A DNA stretch of 57,187 nucleotides from Microbacteriaceae bacterium X2B (GTDB taxonomy: Bacteria > Actinomycetota > Actinomycetes > Actinomycetales > Microbacteriaceae), in the NCBI GenBank assembly GCA_005502445.1, contig SCPB01000013.1, positions 1 through 57,187 of the forward strand, read 5' to 3'. Below, one piece after another: positions 15,148 to 33,309 of this stretch; the first letter of the stretch is position 1; the number at the start of each line of letters is the position of its first letter. Under the pieces are notes generated by a model. The model made no database searches. It was not told the origin of the DNA and saw only the letters and a program-made list of their open reading frames with translations. Position numbers and translations under genes: made by a program.

Positions 15148-17657
15148 TGCGCGTCCCGCTCTCCTGGCTCCGCGAGTGGGTCGACGTCCCCTCCACCGGC
15201 GACGTCTCGGCGGATGCCGAGCACGTGCACGCCGCCCTCGTCCGCGTGGGCCTCGAGGAGGAGGGCGTGCACGGCGGCGCGCTCACCGGGCCGATCGTCG
15301 TCGGCGAGGTGCTCGAGTTCGTCGAAGAGCCGCAGAGCAACGGCAAGACCATCCGCTGGTGCCAGGTTCGCACGGGCACGACGCCCGACGGCGAGCCGGA
15401 GGTGCGCGGCATCGTGTGCGGCGCGCGGAACTTCATGATCGGCGACCTCGTCGTCGTCTCGCTGCCGGGTGCCGTGCTGCCCGGCCCCTTCCCGATCGCG
15501 GCACGGAAGACCTACGGCCACGTCTCCGACGGCATGATCGCCTCCGCGCGCGAGCTCGGCCTCGGCGACGACCACGACGGCATCCTGCGCCTCGCGACGC
15601 TCGGCGTCGACGCCGAGGCCGGCACCGACGCGATCGCCCTGCTGGGCCTGGATGACGTGGCCGTCGAGGTCAACGTCACTCCCGACCGCGGGTACACGCT
15701 CTCGATCCGCGGCATCGCCCGCGAGTACTCCCACTCGACCGGCGCGCCGTTCCGCGACCCCGCGAAGGCGCTCGAGGTGGGGGAGGGCGACGGCTTCACC
15801 GTCGTCGTCGACGATCAGGGCCCCGTGCGCGATCGTCGGGGCTGCGACGTTTTCGTCACGCGCGCCGTGCGCGGCATCGATGCGACCCGGCCGACGCCGC
15901 CGTGGATGGTCTCCCGTCTGTCGCTCGCGGGCATCCGGTCGATCTCGCTGCCCGTCGACATCACCAACTACGTCATGCTCGAGCTCGGCCAGCCGGTGCA
16001 CGCCTACGACCTCGCCGCCCTCGTGGGAGGCATCACGGTGCGGCGGGCGCGGGCGGGGGAGAAGATCGTCACCCTCGACGACCAGCAGCGCGTGCTCGAC
16101 GCGGAGGACCTCCTCATCTGCGACGACGACGGCCCCATCGGCATCGCCGGGGTGATGGGCGGCGCGAGCACCGAGGTGAGCGCCTCGACGACCGACGTGC
16201 TCATCGAAGCCGCGAACTTCGATCCCGTCTCGATCGCGCGCAGCGCGCGCCGCCACAAGCTTCCGAGCGAGGCCTCGAAGCGCTTCGCCCGCGGCGTCGA
16301 CCCCCTCGTCGCCGAGCCCGCGGCGCAGCGCGTCGTCGACCTGCTGGTGGAGCTCGCGGGCGGCACGGTCGACGAGCTCGGCTCGGCCTGGGTCGAGGCG
16401 AAGCGACCCGAGTCGATCGCGCTCGCCGAGGGCTACGTCGACCGCCTCATCGGAGTCGACTACTCGCTCGACGAGGTGACCGACTCGCTCGGCGCGGTCG
16501 GATGCCGGCTCAAGCCCGAGGGCGACGGCTGGCTCGTCGAACCGCCGAGCTGGCGCCCCGACCTCGTCGACGCCCCCTCGCTCGCCGAAGAGGTCGCCCG
16601 CATCGTCGGCTACGACCGCATCCCCTCCCTCCTGCCCGTCGCCCCGCCGGGGCGCGGTCTCACCCGCTCCCAGGCGGTGCGCCGCGCCGTCGGCTCCGCG
16701 CTCGCCGCAGCGGGCTTCACCGAGGTTCTCGCCTACCCCTTCGTGCGCCCCGCCGACAACGCGATCATCGAGGGCGCCGACGTCGCGCAGGTGCGCGTGG
16801 CGAACGCGCTCGACGCCGAGAACGCCCAGTTGCGCGTGAGCCTGCTGCCCGGGCTCATCGCGATCGCGCACCGCAACCTCGCGCGCGGACTCACCGATCT
16901 CGCCCTCGTCGAGCTCGGCCACGTCTTCCGGCCCGAGCCCGGCGTCGACTACGGCGTCGACTCGGTTCCCTTCGGCACCGCCCGGCCCGACGACGCGGTC
17001 GTCGTCGAGCTCGAGCAGAGCATCCCCCCGCAGCCCTGGCACCTCGCCGCCCTCGTGCTCGGCGACCGTCGGCCGCGCGGCATCGGTCAGTCGGCCGAGG
17101 CGGCCGGCATCGCCGACGCCCTCGACGCCGCCCGGCTCGTCGCGAGCGTCGCGGGCGTCGAGCTGCGCGTCGCCTCCGGCGCGCATCCCGCCCTGCATCC
17201 CGGTCGCACCGCGACCCTGCTCGTCGGCGACGAGCCCGTGGGCGTCGCGGGCGAGCTGCTGCCCGCCGTCGCCCTCGAGCGCGACCTGCCGCGCCGCGTC
17301 GGCGTGCTCGAGCTCGACCTGGACCGGCTCATCGCTCTGGGCTCGGGCGAGGTCGCCGCGCGCCCGATCTCGGCCTTCCCCGCGGCGACGCAGGACCTCT
17401 CGGTCGTCGTGGGGCTCGACGTGCCCGCCGGCGCCGTGCTCGACGCGGTCGTCGACGGCGCCGGTGCTCTGCTCGAGCACGCCGAACTCGTCGACGACTA
17501 CCGCGGCGACGGCCTCGAGCCCGGCACGAAGTCGCTCACGCTCGCCCTGCGCTTCCGGGCCCCCGACCGCACGCTCACGGCCGCCGAGGCGACCGAGGCG
17601 AAGAACGCGGGCCTCGCGCGCGCGGCCCAGCTGCACGGCGCCGCGCTGCGGGCATGA
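15147..17657 (+). CDS. pheT: Phenylalanine-tRNA ligase beta subunit
   Basis: The 836-aa beta chain. It begins MRVPLSWLREWVDVPSTGD, followed by the OB-fold tRNA-binding domain (about 40-160), B3/B4 editing domain (around SLPVDITNYVMLELGQPVHA), B5 domain and catalytic-like core. It ends with an FDX-ACB anticodon-binding domain in the last 95 residues (PISAFPAATQDLSVVV ... KSLTLALRFRAPDRTL). The editing domain hydrolyses Tyr-tRNA(Phe). ATG overlaps the last base of pheS. Length is normal. Confidence 0.96.
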   Translation: MRVPLSWLREWVDVPSTGDVSADAEHVHAALVRVGLEEEGVHGGALTGPIVVGEVLEFVEEPQSNGKTIRWCQVRTGTTPDGEPEVRGIVCGARNFMIGDLVVVSLPGAVLPGPFPIAARKTYGHVSDGMIASARELGLGDDHDGILRLATLGVDAEAGTDAIALLGLDDVAVEVNVTPDRGYTLSIRGIAREYSHSTGAPFRDPAKALEVGEGDGFTVVVDDQGPVRDRRGCDVFVTRAVRGIDATRPTPPWMVSRLSLAGIRSISLPVDITNYVMLELGQPVHAYDLAALVGGITVRRARAGEKIVTLDDQQRVLDAEDLLICDDDGPIGIAGVMGGASTEVSASTTDVLIEAANFDPVSIARSARRHKLPSEASKRFARGVDPLVAEPAAQRVVDLLVELAGGTVDELGSAWVEAKRPESIALAEGYVDRLIGVDYSLDEVTDSLGAVGCRLKPEGDGWLVEPPSWRPDLVDAPSLAEEVARIVGYDRIPSLLPVAPPGRGLTRSQAVRRAVGSALAAAGFTEVLAYPFVRPADNAIIEGADVAQVRVANALDAENAQLRVSLLPGLIAIAHRNLARGLTDLALVELGHVFRPEPGVDYGVDSVPFGTARPDDAVVVELEQSIPPQPWHLAALVLGDRRPRGIGQSAEAAGIADALDAARLVASVAGVELRVASGAHPALHPGRTATLLVGDEPVGVAGELLPAVALERDLPRRVGVLELDLDRLIALGSGEVAARPISAFPAATQDLSVVVGLDVPAGAVLDAVVDGAGALLEHAELVDDYRGDGLEPGTKSLTLALRFRAPDRTLTAAEATEAKNAGLARAAQLHGAALRA

Positions 17658-17690
17658 ACCGAGCGGTCAGCGGTGGCAGCAGCGGGCTCC

Positions 17691-17703
17691 TAAGCTAGAG
17701 CAA
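17691..17703 (+). promoter_or_regulatory. -10 box of argC (leaderless)
   Basis: TAAGCT at 17691-17696 is followed by 6 nt and the argC ATG at 17703. No ribosome-binding site is evident. I could not recognise an ArgR-type ARG box in the 45 nt between pheT and argC. Confidence 0.5.
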
Positions 17704-18749
17704 TGCCGTATTCCGTTGCGGTCGCCGGCGCGAGCGGCTACGCCGGCGGCGAGGTCCTGCGCCTCATCGCCGCGCACCCCGAGCTCGAGGTGCGCACGGT
17801 CACCGCGCACTCCAACGCCGGTCAGCGCCTCATCGACGTGCACCCGCATCTGCGGTCTCTCGCGAGCCTGAGCCTCGTCGAGACGACGGCCGAGAGCCTC
17901 GCCGGCCACGACGTCGTCGTGCTCGCCCTGCCGCACGGCGCCTCGGGGGCGCTTGCAGCGCACCTGCCCGACGACGTGCTCGTGCTCGACTGCGGGGCCG
18001 ACCACCGCCTGACGAGCGAGGCCGACTGGAACCGCTACTACGGCGACGACTGGCACGGCGCGTGGGCCTACGGCCTTCCCGAACTGCTGCACTCGGGCGC
18101 CGGACGCCAGCGCGACGCGCTGGCCGACGCGCGCCGCATCGCCGTACCGGGGTGCAATGTGACGGCGGTGACGCTGGGGCTCGCCCCGGGCATCCGTGCC
18201 GGGGTGATCGAGCCGGGCGACCTGACGGCCGCGCTCGCCGTCGGCCCCAGCGGCGCCGGCCGCGCGCTCAAGCCCGAGCTCCTCGCGAGCGAACTGCTCG
18301 GCTCGGCCGCGCCGTACGCCGTCGGGGGAGTCCACCGGCACATCCCCGAGATCCTGCAGAACCTCCGCGTCGCGGGCGCCGAGAGCCCCACGATCTCGTT
18401 CACGCCGGTGCTCGTGCCGATGAGCCGGGGCATCCTCGCGACGGTCACGGCGCGGCTCGTGCCCGGCACCACCGCGGCCGCAGTGCGCGACGCCTGGGTC
18501 GACGCCTACGCCGCCGAGCCCTTCGTGCACGTGCTGCCCGAGGGCCGGTTCCCGAAGACGGCCGACACGATCGGCGCGAACACGGCGGTGATGGGCCTCG
18601 CGGTCGACGCCGACGCCGGCCGGGTCGTCGTCGTCGTCGCGCTCGACAACCTCGTCAAGGGCACGGCCGGAGCCGCCGTGCAGTCGCTCAATCTCGCGCT
18701 CGGGCTGCCCGAGACGCTCGGCCTGACGATCGACGGGGTCGCCCCGTGA
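17703..18749 (+). CDS. argC: N-acetyl-gamma-glutamyl-phosphate reductase
   Basis: NADPH-dependent reductase of arginine synthesis (348 aa). The N-terminal Rossmann motif is [15 protein letters not shown]. The active-site cysteine is in [16 protein letters not shown], and HRHIPEILQ provides the catalytic histidine region. [13 protein letters not shown] and DCGADHRL are family-typical. It opens the argCJBDFH operon; its TGA overlaps the argJ GTG by 4 nt. Confidence 0.95.
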   Translation: MPYSVAVAGASGYAGGEVLRLIAAHPELEVRTVTAHSNAGQRLIDVHPHLRSLASLSLVETTAESLAGHDVVVLALPHGASGALAAHLPDDVLVLDCGADHRLTSEADWNRYYGDDWHGAWAYGLPELLHSGAGRQRDALADARRIAVPGCNVTAVTLGLAPGIRAGVIEPGDLTAALAVGPSGAGRALKPELLASELLGSAAPYAVGGVHRHIPEILQNLRVAGAESPTISFTPVLVPMSRGILATVTARLVPGTTAAAVRDAWVDAYAAEPFVHVLPEGRFPKTADTIGANTAVMGLAVDADAGRVVVVVALDNLVKGTAGAAVQSLNLALGLPETLGLTIDGVAP

Positions 18750-19897
18750 CCGTCACCAGCCCAGGCGGGTTCGAGGCGGTGGGCGTCGCGTGCGGCCTGA
18801 AGTCGGGCGGAGCGCCCGACCTCGCGCTCGTCGTCAACCGCGGGCCCCGTCGCGCCGCGGCCGCCGTGTTCACGAGCAACCGTGCGAAGGCGAACCCGAT
18901 CATCTGGTCGCAGCAGGCGATCGCCGACGGCGAGGTGAGCGCGATCGTGCTCAACTCGGGCGGCGCGAACTGCTTCACGGGCGCCGAAGGGTTCCAGACC
19001 ACGCACGCCACGGCCGAGGCCGTCGCCGAGGCGATCGGCGTCGGAGCCGGCGAGGTGCTCGTCTGCTCGACCGGGCTCATCGGCGAGCAGCTCGACCGCG
19101 GGCGACTGCTGAGCGGCGTCGCGGCGGCCGCATCCGCCCTCTCCGCCGACGGCGGTCGGGATGCCGCTCTCGCCATCATGACGACCGACTCCGTTCCGAA
19201 GACGGCGGCCCGCGATCGCGACGGATGGTCGATCGGCGGTATGGCGAAGGGTGCCGGCATGCTCGCGCCGGGCCTCGCGACGATGCTCGTCGTCATCACG
19301 ACCGACGCCGACCTGCCGGCGGCCGCCCTCGACGCCGCGCTGCGCGCCGCGACGCGCGTGAGCTTCGACCGTCTCGACTCCGACGGGTGCATGTCGACCA
19401 ACGACCAGGTGACGCTGCTCGCGAGCGGCGCCTCGGGCGTCGCGCCCGATGTCGACGACTTCCGCGACGAGCTCACGGCGCTGTGCCTCGACCTCGCCGA
19501 GCAGCTGCAGCACGACGCCGAGGGCGCGAGCCACGATATCCGCATCGAGGTCGTCGGCGCGGCGAGCGAGGACGACGCCGTCGAGGTCGGCCGCTCGGTC
19601 GCCCGCAACAACCTGTTCAAGGCGGCGGTGTTCGGCAACGACCCCAACTGGGGGCGCGTGCTCGCGGCGATCGGCACGACGAGCGCCGCGTTCGACCCCT
19701 ACGACGTCGACGTCTCGATGAACGGCGTGCGCGTCTGTCACGCCGGTGGCCCCGACCGGCCGCGCGAGGAGGTCGACCTCACCGGCCGGCCGGTGCACGT
19801 GCTCATCGAGCTACGGGTCGGCTCGTACGCCGCGACGATCCTCACCAACGACCTCACGCACGACTACGTGCACGAGAACAGCGCATACTCGAGCTGA
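18746..19897 (+). CDS. argJ: Bifunctional ornithine acetyltransferase / N-acetylglutamate synthase
   Basis: A 383-aa Ntn-like enzyme that transfers acetyl groups from N-acetylornithine to glutamate, closing the acetyl cycle. Self-cleavage is expected before Thr179 in [17 protein letters not shown]; Thr becomes the nucleophile. [10 protein letters not shown] and [15 protein letters not shown] are conserved in ArgJ. GTG start at 18746 is coupled to argC by a 4-nt overlap. The frame is open much further upstream inside argC, but that part is a composition artefact. Confidence 0.95.
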   Translation: MTVTSPGGFEAVGVACGLKSGGAPDLALVVNRGPRRAAAAVFTSNRAKANPIIWSQQAIADGEVSAIVLNSGGANCFTGAEGFQTTHATAEAVAEAIGVGAGEVLVCSTGLIGEQLDRGRLLSGVAAAASALSADGGRDAALAIMTTDSVPKTAARDRDGWSIGGMAKGAGMLAPGLATMLVVITTDADLPAAALDAALRAATRVSFDRLDSDGCMSTNDQVTLLASGASGVAPDVDDFRDELTALCLDLAEQLQHDAEGASHDIRIEVVGAASEDDAVEVGRSVARNNLFKAAVFGNDPNWGRVLAAIGTTSAAFDPYDVDVSMNGVRVCHAGGPDRPREEVDLTGRPVHVLIELRVGSYAATILTNDLTHDYVHENSAYSS

Positions 19898-19907
19898 CAG
19901 GGCCGGC

Positions 19908-20818
19908 ATGAGCGAACTGAGAACCCCCGACGAGGTCGCGAGCGAGCACGCGCGCGCCGCGTCCAAGGCCGAGACCCTCATCGAGTCGCTGCCGTGGCTG
20001 CAGCGCTTCCGCGACGCGATCGTCGTCGTCAAGTTCGGCGGCAACGCGATGGTGAGCGACGAGCTGCAGCGCGCCTTCGCCGAGGACATGGTGTACCTGC
20101 GCACGGTCGGCCTGCGCCCCGTCGTCGTGCACGGCGGCGGCCCGCAGATCTCGGCGATGCTCGATCGATTCGGCATCCCCAGCGAGTTCCGCGGCGGCTA
20201 CCGCGTCACGAGTCCCGAGGCGATGGACGTCGTGCGCATGGTGCTCACCGGCCAGATCAGCCGCTCGCTCGTGAGCCTCATCAACCAGCACGGCCCGCTC
20301 GCGGCCGCGGTCTCCGGCGAGGACGCGGGGCTCTTCCGCGGTCGTCGCCGCGGCGCGGTCGTCGAGGGCGTCGAGTTCGACCTCGGCCTGGTGGGCGATG
20401 TCGTGGGGGTCGACCCCGCGGCGGTGCTCGCGCTGATCGACGCGGGGCGCATCCCCGTCGTCTCCTCGATCGCCCCCGACGAGGATGCCCCCGGCCAGTC
20501 GCTCAACGTCAACGCCGATTCCGCCGCCGCGGCGCTCGCCGCGGCCCTGGGCGCCGAGAAGCTCGTGATCCTGACCGATGTGGCCGGGCTCTACCGCGAC
20601 TGGCCCGATCGCGACTCGCTCGTCTCGTCGATCGACACCGACGAGCTGCGGTCGCTGCTGCCGCGGCTCGAGTCCGGCATGATCCCGAAGATGACCGCGT
20701 GCCTCGATGCGGTCGACGCGGGCGTGCCGAAGGCCGCGATCATCGACGGCCGTGTACCGCACTCGATCCTGCTCGAGATCTTCACGCGGTCGGGCATCGG
20801 CACCGAGGTGGTCGCCCC

Positions 20819-20822
<4 letters not shown>
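19908..20822 (+). CDS. argB: Acetylglutamate kinase
   Basis: Amino acid kinase family enzyme (304 aa) that phosphorylates N-acetylglutamate. Motifs: [10 protein letters not shown] (phosphate-binding), [38 protein letters not shown] and [11 protein letters not shown]. The residues [13 protein letters not shown] belong to the arginine-sensitive, hexameric type, suggesting feedback inhibition. The ATG at 19908 is 10 nt after argJ. The stop overlaps argD by 4 nt. Confidence 0.95.
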
Positions 20823-25200
<4,378 letters not shown>

Positions 25201-25845
25201 TCAGGCGGAGCGCTCGTCGACGTCGCGCGGTCGGAGGGTCGCGGCCCGCTCCTGATCGGCGTCGCCGAGCAGGCGCGCGAGCGCTTCGCGCACGTCGGTG
25301 TCGAGCCGTAGTCCGGCCGCCCGTGCGCGCTTGCTCGCGGCCTGCGGGGTGATCCCGATGCGCTCGGCGGCGTCGGCCTGCGTGTCGCCGCCGACGAGCA
25401 GATCGTGCAGCTCCCAGCCCTGCTCGCTCCACCGCGCCCGCTGCGACAGCAGCAGGTCGATGAGCGACCCGAGGTCGCTGACGCGGTCGCCGTTCGCGGT
25501 GGTGCCGCGCACGGCGCAGTGCATGGGCCGCTTGGCGGCCGTGATGAGGGCCGCGCGGGCCGCGGTGAAGGCCTCGCCATGCGCTTCGCGCACGCTCGCG
25601 GGCAGGGGAGTGCGCACCGAGCCCACGCCGATGCCCACGCGCCAGCGCTCGTCGCGCAGGAGCATCAGCGCCGCCTCGAGCGCGGTCTCCGCGTCGTCGG
25701 TGAGCAGTTGCAGCTCGTCGCCGGCGGTGCGCTCGGGCGGCAGCGCGAGCGTCTCGGCGAATCGGGCGGCGAGCTCGCGCAGGGCATCCTCGACGTGGTC
25801 CTGATCGTGGCGGCCGCAGGTCTGGTCGGCGATGACGACGAACAC
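25201..25845 (-). CDS. SatD-like protein with C-terminal helix-turn-helix
   Basis: A 214-aa protein on the minus strand, GTG start with GAGAGGAG upstream. Residues 1-115 (MFVVIADQTCGRHDQDHVED, then RTAGDELQLLTDDAETALEA and RVGIGVGSVRTPLP) resemble SatD-type domains, which have a nucleotidyl-cyclase-like look. Residues about 145-200 (TQADAAERIGITPQAASKRA) form a helix-turn-helix. A DNA-binding regulator is likely; target and signal are unknown. An 18-bp imperfect palindrome lies in its promoter region. Family assignment is moderate. Confidence 0.65.
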   Translation of the reverse strand: MFVVIADQTCGRHDQDHVEDALRELAARFAETLALPPERTAGDELQLLTDDAETALEAALMLLRDERWRVGIGVGSVRTPLPASVREAHGEAFTAARAALITAAKRPMHCAVRGTTANGDRVSDLGSLIDLLLSQRARWSEQGWELHDLLVGGDTQADAAERIGITPQAASKRARAAGLRLDTDVREALARLLGDADQERAATLRPRDVDERSA

Positions 25846-25887
25846 GGGAAGCTCCTCTCACCAATCCGTCTCGATCAACCCTAGAAG

Positions 25888-25905
25888 GCTGATGCGCACG
25901 TCAGC
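25888..25905. promoter_or_regulatory. Imperfect palindrome in the satD-like/tyrS divergent promoter region
   Basis: GCTGATGCGCACGTCAGC is self-complementary at 14 of 18 positions, with perfect 5-bp outer arms. It lies between a possible -35 (TTGCTG) and -10 (TAGGGT) of the minus-strand gene, read on that strand with 18-nt spacing. This is a plausible operator, perhaps for the SatD-like protein itself. Confidence 0.35.
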
Positions 25906-25956
25906 AAGCATCGGAGGGTTGATGCCGATCCGGCCAGCGGCATCCGTCGCGGTTGG

Positions 25957-25969
25957 TACGCTGACGCGG
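25957..25969 (+). promoter_or_regulatory. -10 box of tyrS (leaderless)
   Basis: TACGCT at 25957-25962 lies 6 nt before the GTG of tyrS at 25969, with no ribosome-binding site in between. Confidence 0.5.
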
Positions 25970-27336
25970 TGCCCGCCCCATCCTCCACCGAGCCCCGCCT
26001 GACAGAGCCCCGCCTGACCGAGCCCCGCCTGACCGAGCCCCGCACCGACGAGACCTTCTCCGACATCTGGGACGAGATCATCTGGCGCGGGCACGTGCAC
26101 GTCTCGACCGATGCCGACGAGCTCAAGGCTCTGCTCGCTGGACCGCCGATCGCGTACTACTGCGGGTTCGACCCGACGGCGCCGAGCCTGCACCTCGGCA
26201 ATCTCGTGCAGCTGCTGCTCATGCGCCGGTTGCAGCTCGCCGGCCATCGACCGTTCGCCCTCGTCGGCGGCTCGACGGGACTCATCGGCGACCCCAAGCC
26301 GAGCGCCGAGCGCACGCTCAACGCGCACGACACGGTCGCCGAGTGGGTCGGCTACCTGCAGCATCAGGTGAGCCGATTCCTCTCGTTCGAGGGCGAGAAC
26401 GCCGCCCGCCTCGTCAACAACCTCGATTGGACGGCGCCGCTCAGTGCGATCGACTTCCTGCGCGAGATCGGCAAGCACTACCGCGTCGGCGCGATGCTCA
26501 AGAAGGATGCCGTCGCGGCGCGACTCAACTCCGAGGCGGGCATCTCGTACACCGAGTTCAGCTACCAGATCCTGCAGGGCTTCGACTTCCTCGAGCTCTA
26601 CCGTCAGCACGGCTGCGTGCTGCAGACCGGCGGCAGCGACCAGTGGGGCAATCTCACGAGCGGCACCGACCTCATCCACAAGGCGGAGGGCGCGAGCGTC
26701 CACGCGATCGGCACGCCGCTCGTCACCAACAGCGACGGCACGAAGTTCGGCAAGAGCGAGGGCAACGCGGTCTGGCTCGACGCCGCGATGACCTCGCCCT
26801 ACGCGATGTACCAGTTCTGGCTCAACACGCACGACGACGACGTCATCGACCGTCTCAAGGTCTTCACCTTCCTCTCGCGCGACGAGATCGAGCAGTACGC
26901 CGACAAGGTCGCGCGCGAGCCCTTCCGCCGCGAGGCGCAGCGTCGGCTCGCGATCGAGGTCACCGGTCTCGTTCACGGTGCCGCCGCGGTCGCCGCCGCG
27001 ATGGATGCCACGGCCGCCCTGTTCGGAGGCGGCGACCTGCACGCCCTCGATGCCGCCACGCTCGAGTCCGTCGTCGCCGAGCTCCCGCTCGCTGAGGTTC
27101 GCGCCGACGAGACCGTCGTGCATGCGCTCGTCGCGACGGGGCTGTGCGGCAGCCTGAGCGAGGCCCGCCGCGCGATCGCCCAGGGCGGCGTCGCGCTCAA
27201 CAACGTCAAGGTCGAGCGCGACGACGCGACCGTCGAGGGGCACGAGCTCGCCGGCGGCGTCGCGGTGCTGCGGCGGGGCAAGAAGACCCTCGCGGGGCTC
27301 CGCCTCGTGCGCGACACGCCCGGGATGCGCGCCTGA
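25969..27336 (+). CDS. tyrS: Tyrosine-tRNA ligase
   Basis: Class I aminoacyl-tRNA synthetase (455 aa). The HIGH-type motif is PSLHLGN (His75 to Asn78), the KMSKS-type motif is KFGKS, and DQWGN contacts tyrosine. A C-terminal S4-like RNA-binding domain covers about the last 80 residues (SEARRAIAQGGVALNNVKV). The N-terminus carries a non-conserved extension of about 25 residues made of (LTEPR) repeats before the usual start of the domain. GTG start, probably leaderless. It is the last protein gene before the rRNA operon. Confidence 0.95.
   Translation: MPAPSSTEPRLTEPRLTEPRLTEPRTDETFSDIWDEIIWRGHVHVSTDADELKALLAGPPIAYYCGFDPTAPSLHLGNLVQLLLMRRLQLAGHRPFALVGGSTGLIGDPKPSAERTLNAHDTVAEWVGYLQHQVSRFLSFEGENAARLVNNLDWTAPLSAIDFLREIGKHYRVGAMLKKDAVAARLNSEAGISYTEFSYQILQGFDFLELYRQHGCVLQTGGSDQWGNLTSGTDLIHKAEGASVHAIGTPLVTNSDGTKFGKSEGNAVWLDAAMTSPYAMYQFWLNTHDDDVIDRLKVFTFLSRDEIEQYADKVAREPFRREAQRRLAIEVTGLVHGAAAVAAAMDATAALFGGGDLHALDAATLESVVAELPLAEVRADETVVHALVATGLCGSLSEARRAIAQGGVALNNVKVERDDATVEGHELAGGVAVLRRGKKTLAGLRLVRDTPGMRA
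25990..26049 (+). repeat. In-frame 15-bp tandem repeat in the 5' end of tyrS
   Basis: Three near-identical 15-bp units beginning GAGCCCCGCCTGAC start at 25990, 26005 and 26020; a fourth, diverged unit begins at 26035. They encode EPRLT repeated. One substitution (A for C) separates the first unit from the next two, suggesting recent slippage. Confidence 0.9.
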
Positions 27337-27390
27337 TTGGCCGTCGGAGCCGACCGCCCCGTAGATTCCTTACCCGTCACCCCATAGGTG

Positions 27391-27412
27391 CGGGAGCGCC
27401 AAGAGCCTCCCG
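27391..27412 (+). terminator. Weak inverted repeat downstream of tyrS
   Basis: CGGGAG (27391-27396) and CTCCCG (27407-27412) form a 6-bp stem with a 10-nt loop, 54 nt after tyrS. No T-run follows. It may mark the end of the tyrS transcript before the rRNA promoters. Confidence 0.3.
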
Positions 27413-27453
27413 ACTTCACGCGGTGCACATCCTCCCCACGCAGCGACCGCGAC

Positions 27454-27482
27454 TTGTCGCGCCGCTGTTGTGAGCGTAGGAT
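27454..27482 (+). promoter_or_regulatory. rRNA operon promoter P1
   Basis: TTGTCG (27454-27459), 17 nt, TAGGAT (27477-27482). Close to the primary sigma-factor consensus, about 350 nt upstream of the 16S gene. Confidence 0.5.
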
Positions 27483-27541
27483 GGCGAACCCAGCCCAGCG
27501 CAGATCCGAGCAGTCGCTCGCGGTTCACCGCGGACGTCGAC

Positions 27542-27570
27542 TTGCGTCGAGACACCGGGCCGGATAAATT
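27542..27570 (+). promoter_or_regulatory. rRNA operon promoter P2
   Basis: TTGCGT (27542-27547), 17 nt, TAAATT (27565-27570). The surrounding base composition is markedly more AT-rich than the coding regions. The 264 nt from here to the 16S gene form the leader, with no convincing protein gene. Confidence 0.6.
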
Positions 27571-27626
27571 AGGACAGTTGCCCTGAAACAAGCGCCGAGA
27601 GGCGTGCGGTCAGGAGCGTCCGATCC

Positions 27627-27648
27627 TTGAGAACTCAACAGCGTGCAC
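27627..27648 (+). other. rRNA leader: boxA-like sequence and 5' arm of the 16S processing stem
   Basis: TTGAGAACTCAACAG resembles the actinobacterial rRNA leader element that includes the antitermination box. CAACAGCGTGCAC (27636-27648) is perfectly complementary to GTGCACGCTGTTG (29530-29542) in the spacer after the 16S gene. The 13-bp helix closes the 16S precursor loop for RNase III type processing. Confidence 0.7.
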
Positions 27649-27834
27649 TAAGTCAATGCCAAATTATCCTCGTCGGTCGACATTGTGTCGGCCGGTTGAG
27701 ATTCCTTTGGATTGAAACGAATGTCAGTAGATATTCGAACTTCAGTCAGACAAACTCGTGTCAGCTCATCACTTTTGTGGCGGCTGGCGCAACTGGATGT
27801 GCCGGTCGCCTTCGGGTGGCCGTGCAGTCAAACA

Positions 27835-32950
<5,116 letters not shown>

Positions 32951-33088
32951 CACCCCCACCCCGTTTTCGGGTTGGGGGGTGAGTATGCGCTTGCGTCCAC
33001 TTTGTGGTTCTCGATAGACGGTCGGGATCCACGTTCGAACAGCACGTCTGTGTGTGTTCGTCCGTAGACTGATTGGGATATCAATAGT
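32951..33088 (+). other. 23S-5S spacer with hairpin and 23S processing arm
   Basis: CACCCCC (32951-32957) pairs with GGGGG(G)TG (32975-32981) around an inner CCCG/CGGG stem with a TTTT loop. GCGTCCAC (32993-33000) and the following GTGGTTCTC are complementary to the boxA-like element at 29689-29710 in the 16S-23S spacer, giving a stem of 9 bp plus shorter blocks. Confidence 0.6.
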
Positions 33089-33206
33089 GTTTCGGCGGCC
33101 ATAGCGAAGGGGAAACGCCCGGTTACATTCCGAACCCGGAAGCTAAGACCTTCTGCGCCGATGGTACTGCGAGGGTGACCTCGTGGGAGAGTAGGACACC
33201 GCCGGA
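33089..33206 (+). rRNA. rrf: 5S ribosomal RNA
   Basis: About 118 nt. The terminal helix is formed by TTTCGGCGG and CCGCCGGAC. Conserved inner segments are CCATAGCGAAGGGGAAACG, CCGAACCCGGAAGCTAAG and GATGGTACTGCG. It is last in the rRNA operon. Ends are approximate. Confidence 0.95.
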
Positions 33207-33216
33207 CTTCTTTCGA

Positions 33217-33248
33217 GAGAGGCCCCTCCATTCGTGGAGGGGCCTCTC
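33217..33248 (+). terminator. Terminator of the rRNA operon
   Basis: A perfect 14-bp stem, GAGAGGCCCCTCCA and its complement, closed by a stable TTCG tetraloop (33231-33234). It begins about 11 nt after 5S. Confidence 0.9.
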
Positions 33249-33309
33249 GTCGTTGACGCGCCGTACCGGGATGATCCCGCCACGGAGAGCGGCCGGCGCG
33301 CGGGGTCGC

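Noticed and set aside
14880-17636. A 918-codon open frame antisense to pheT
   Set aside because: High GC3 bias leaves the antisense frame open. The translation is Arg/Gly/Asp-rich low complexity, and pheT on the plus strand is unmistakable.
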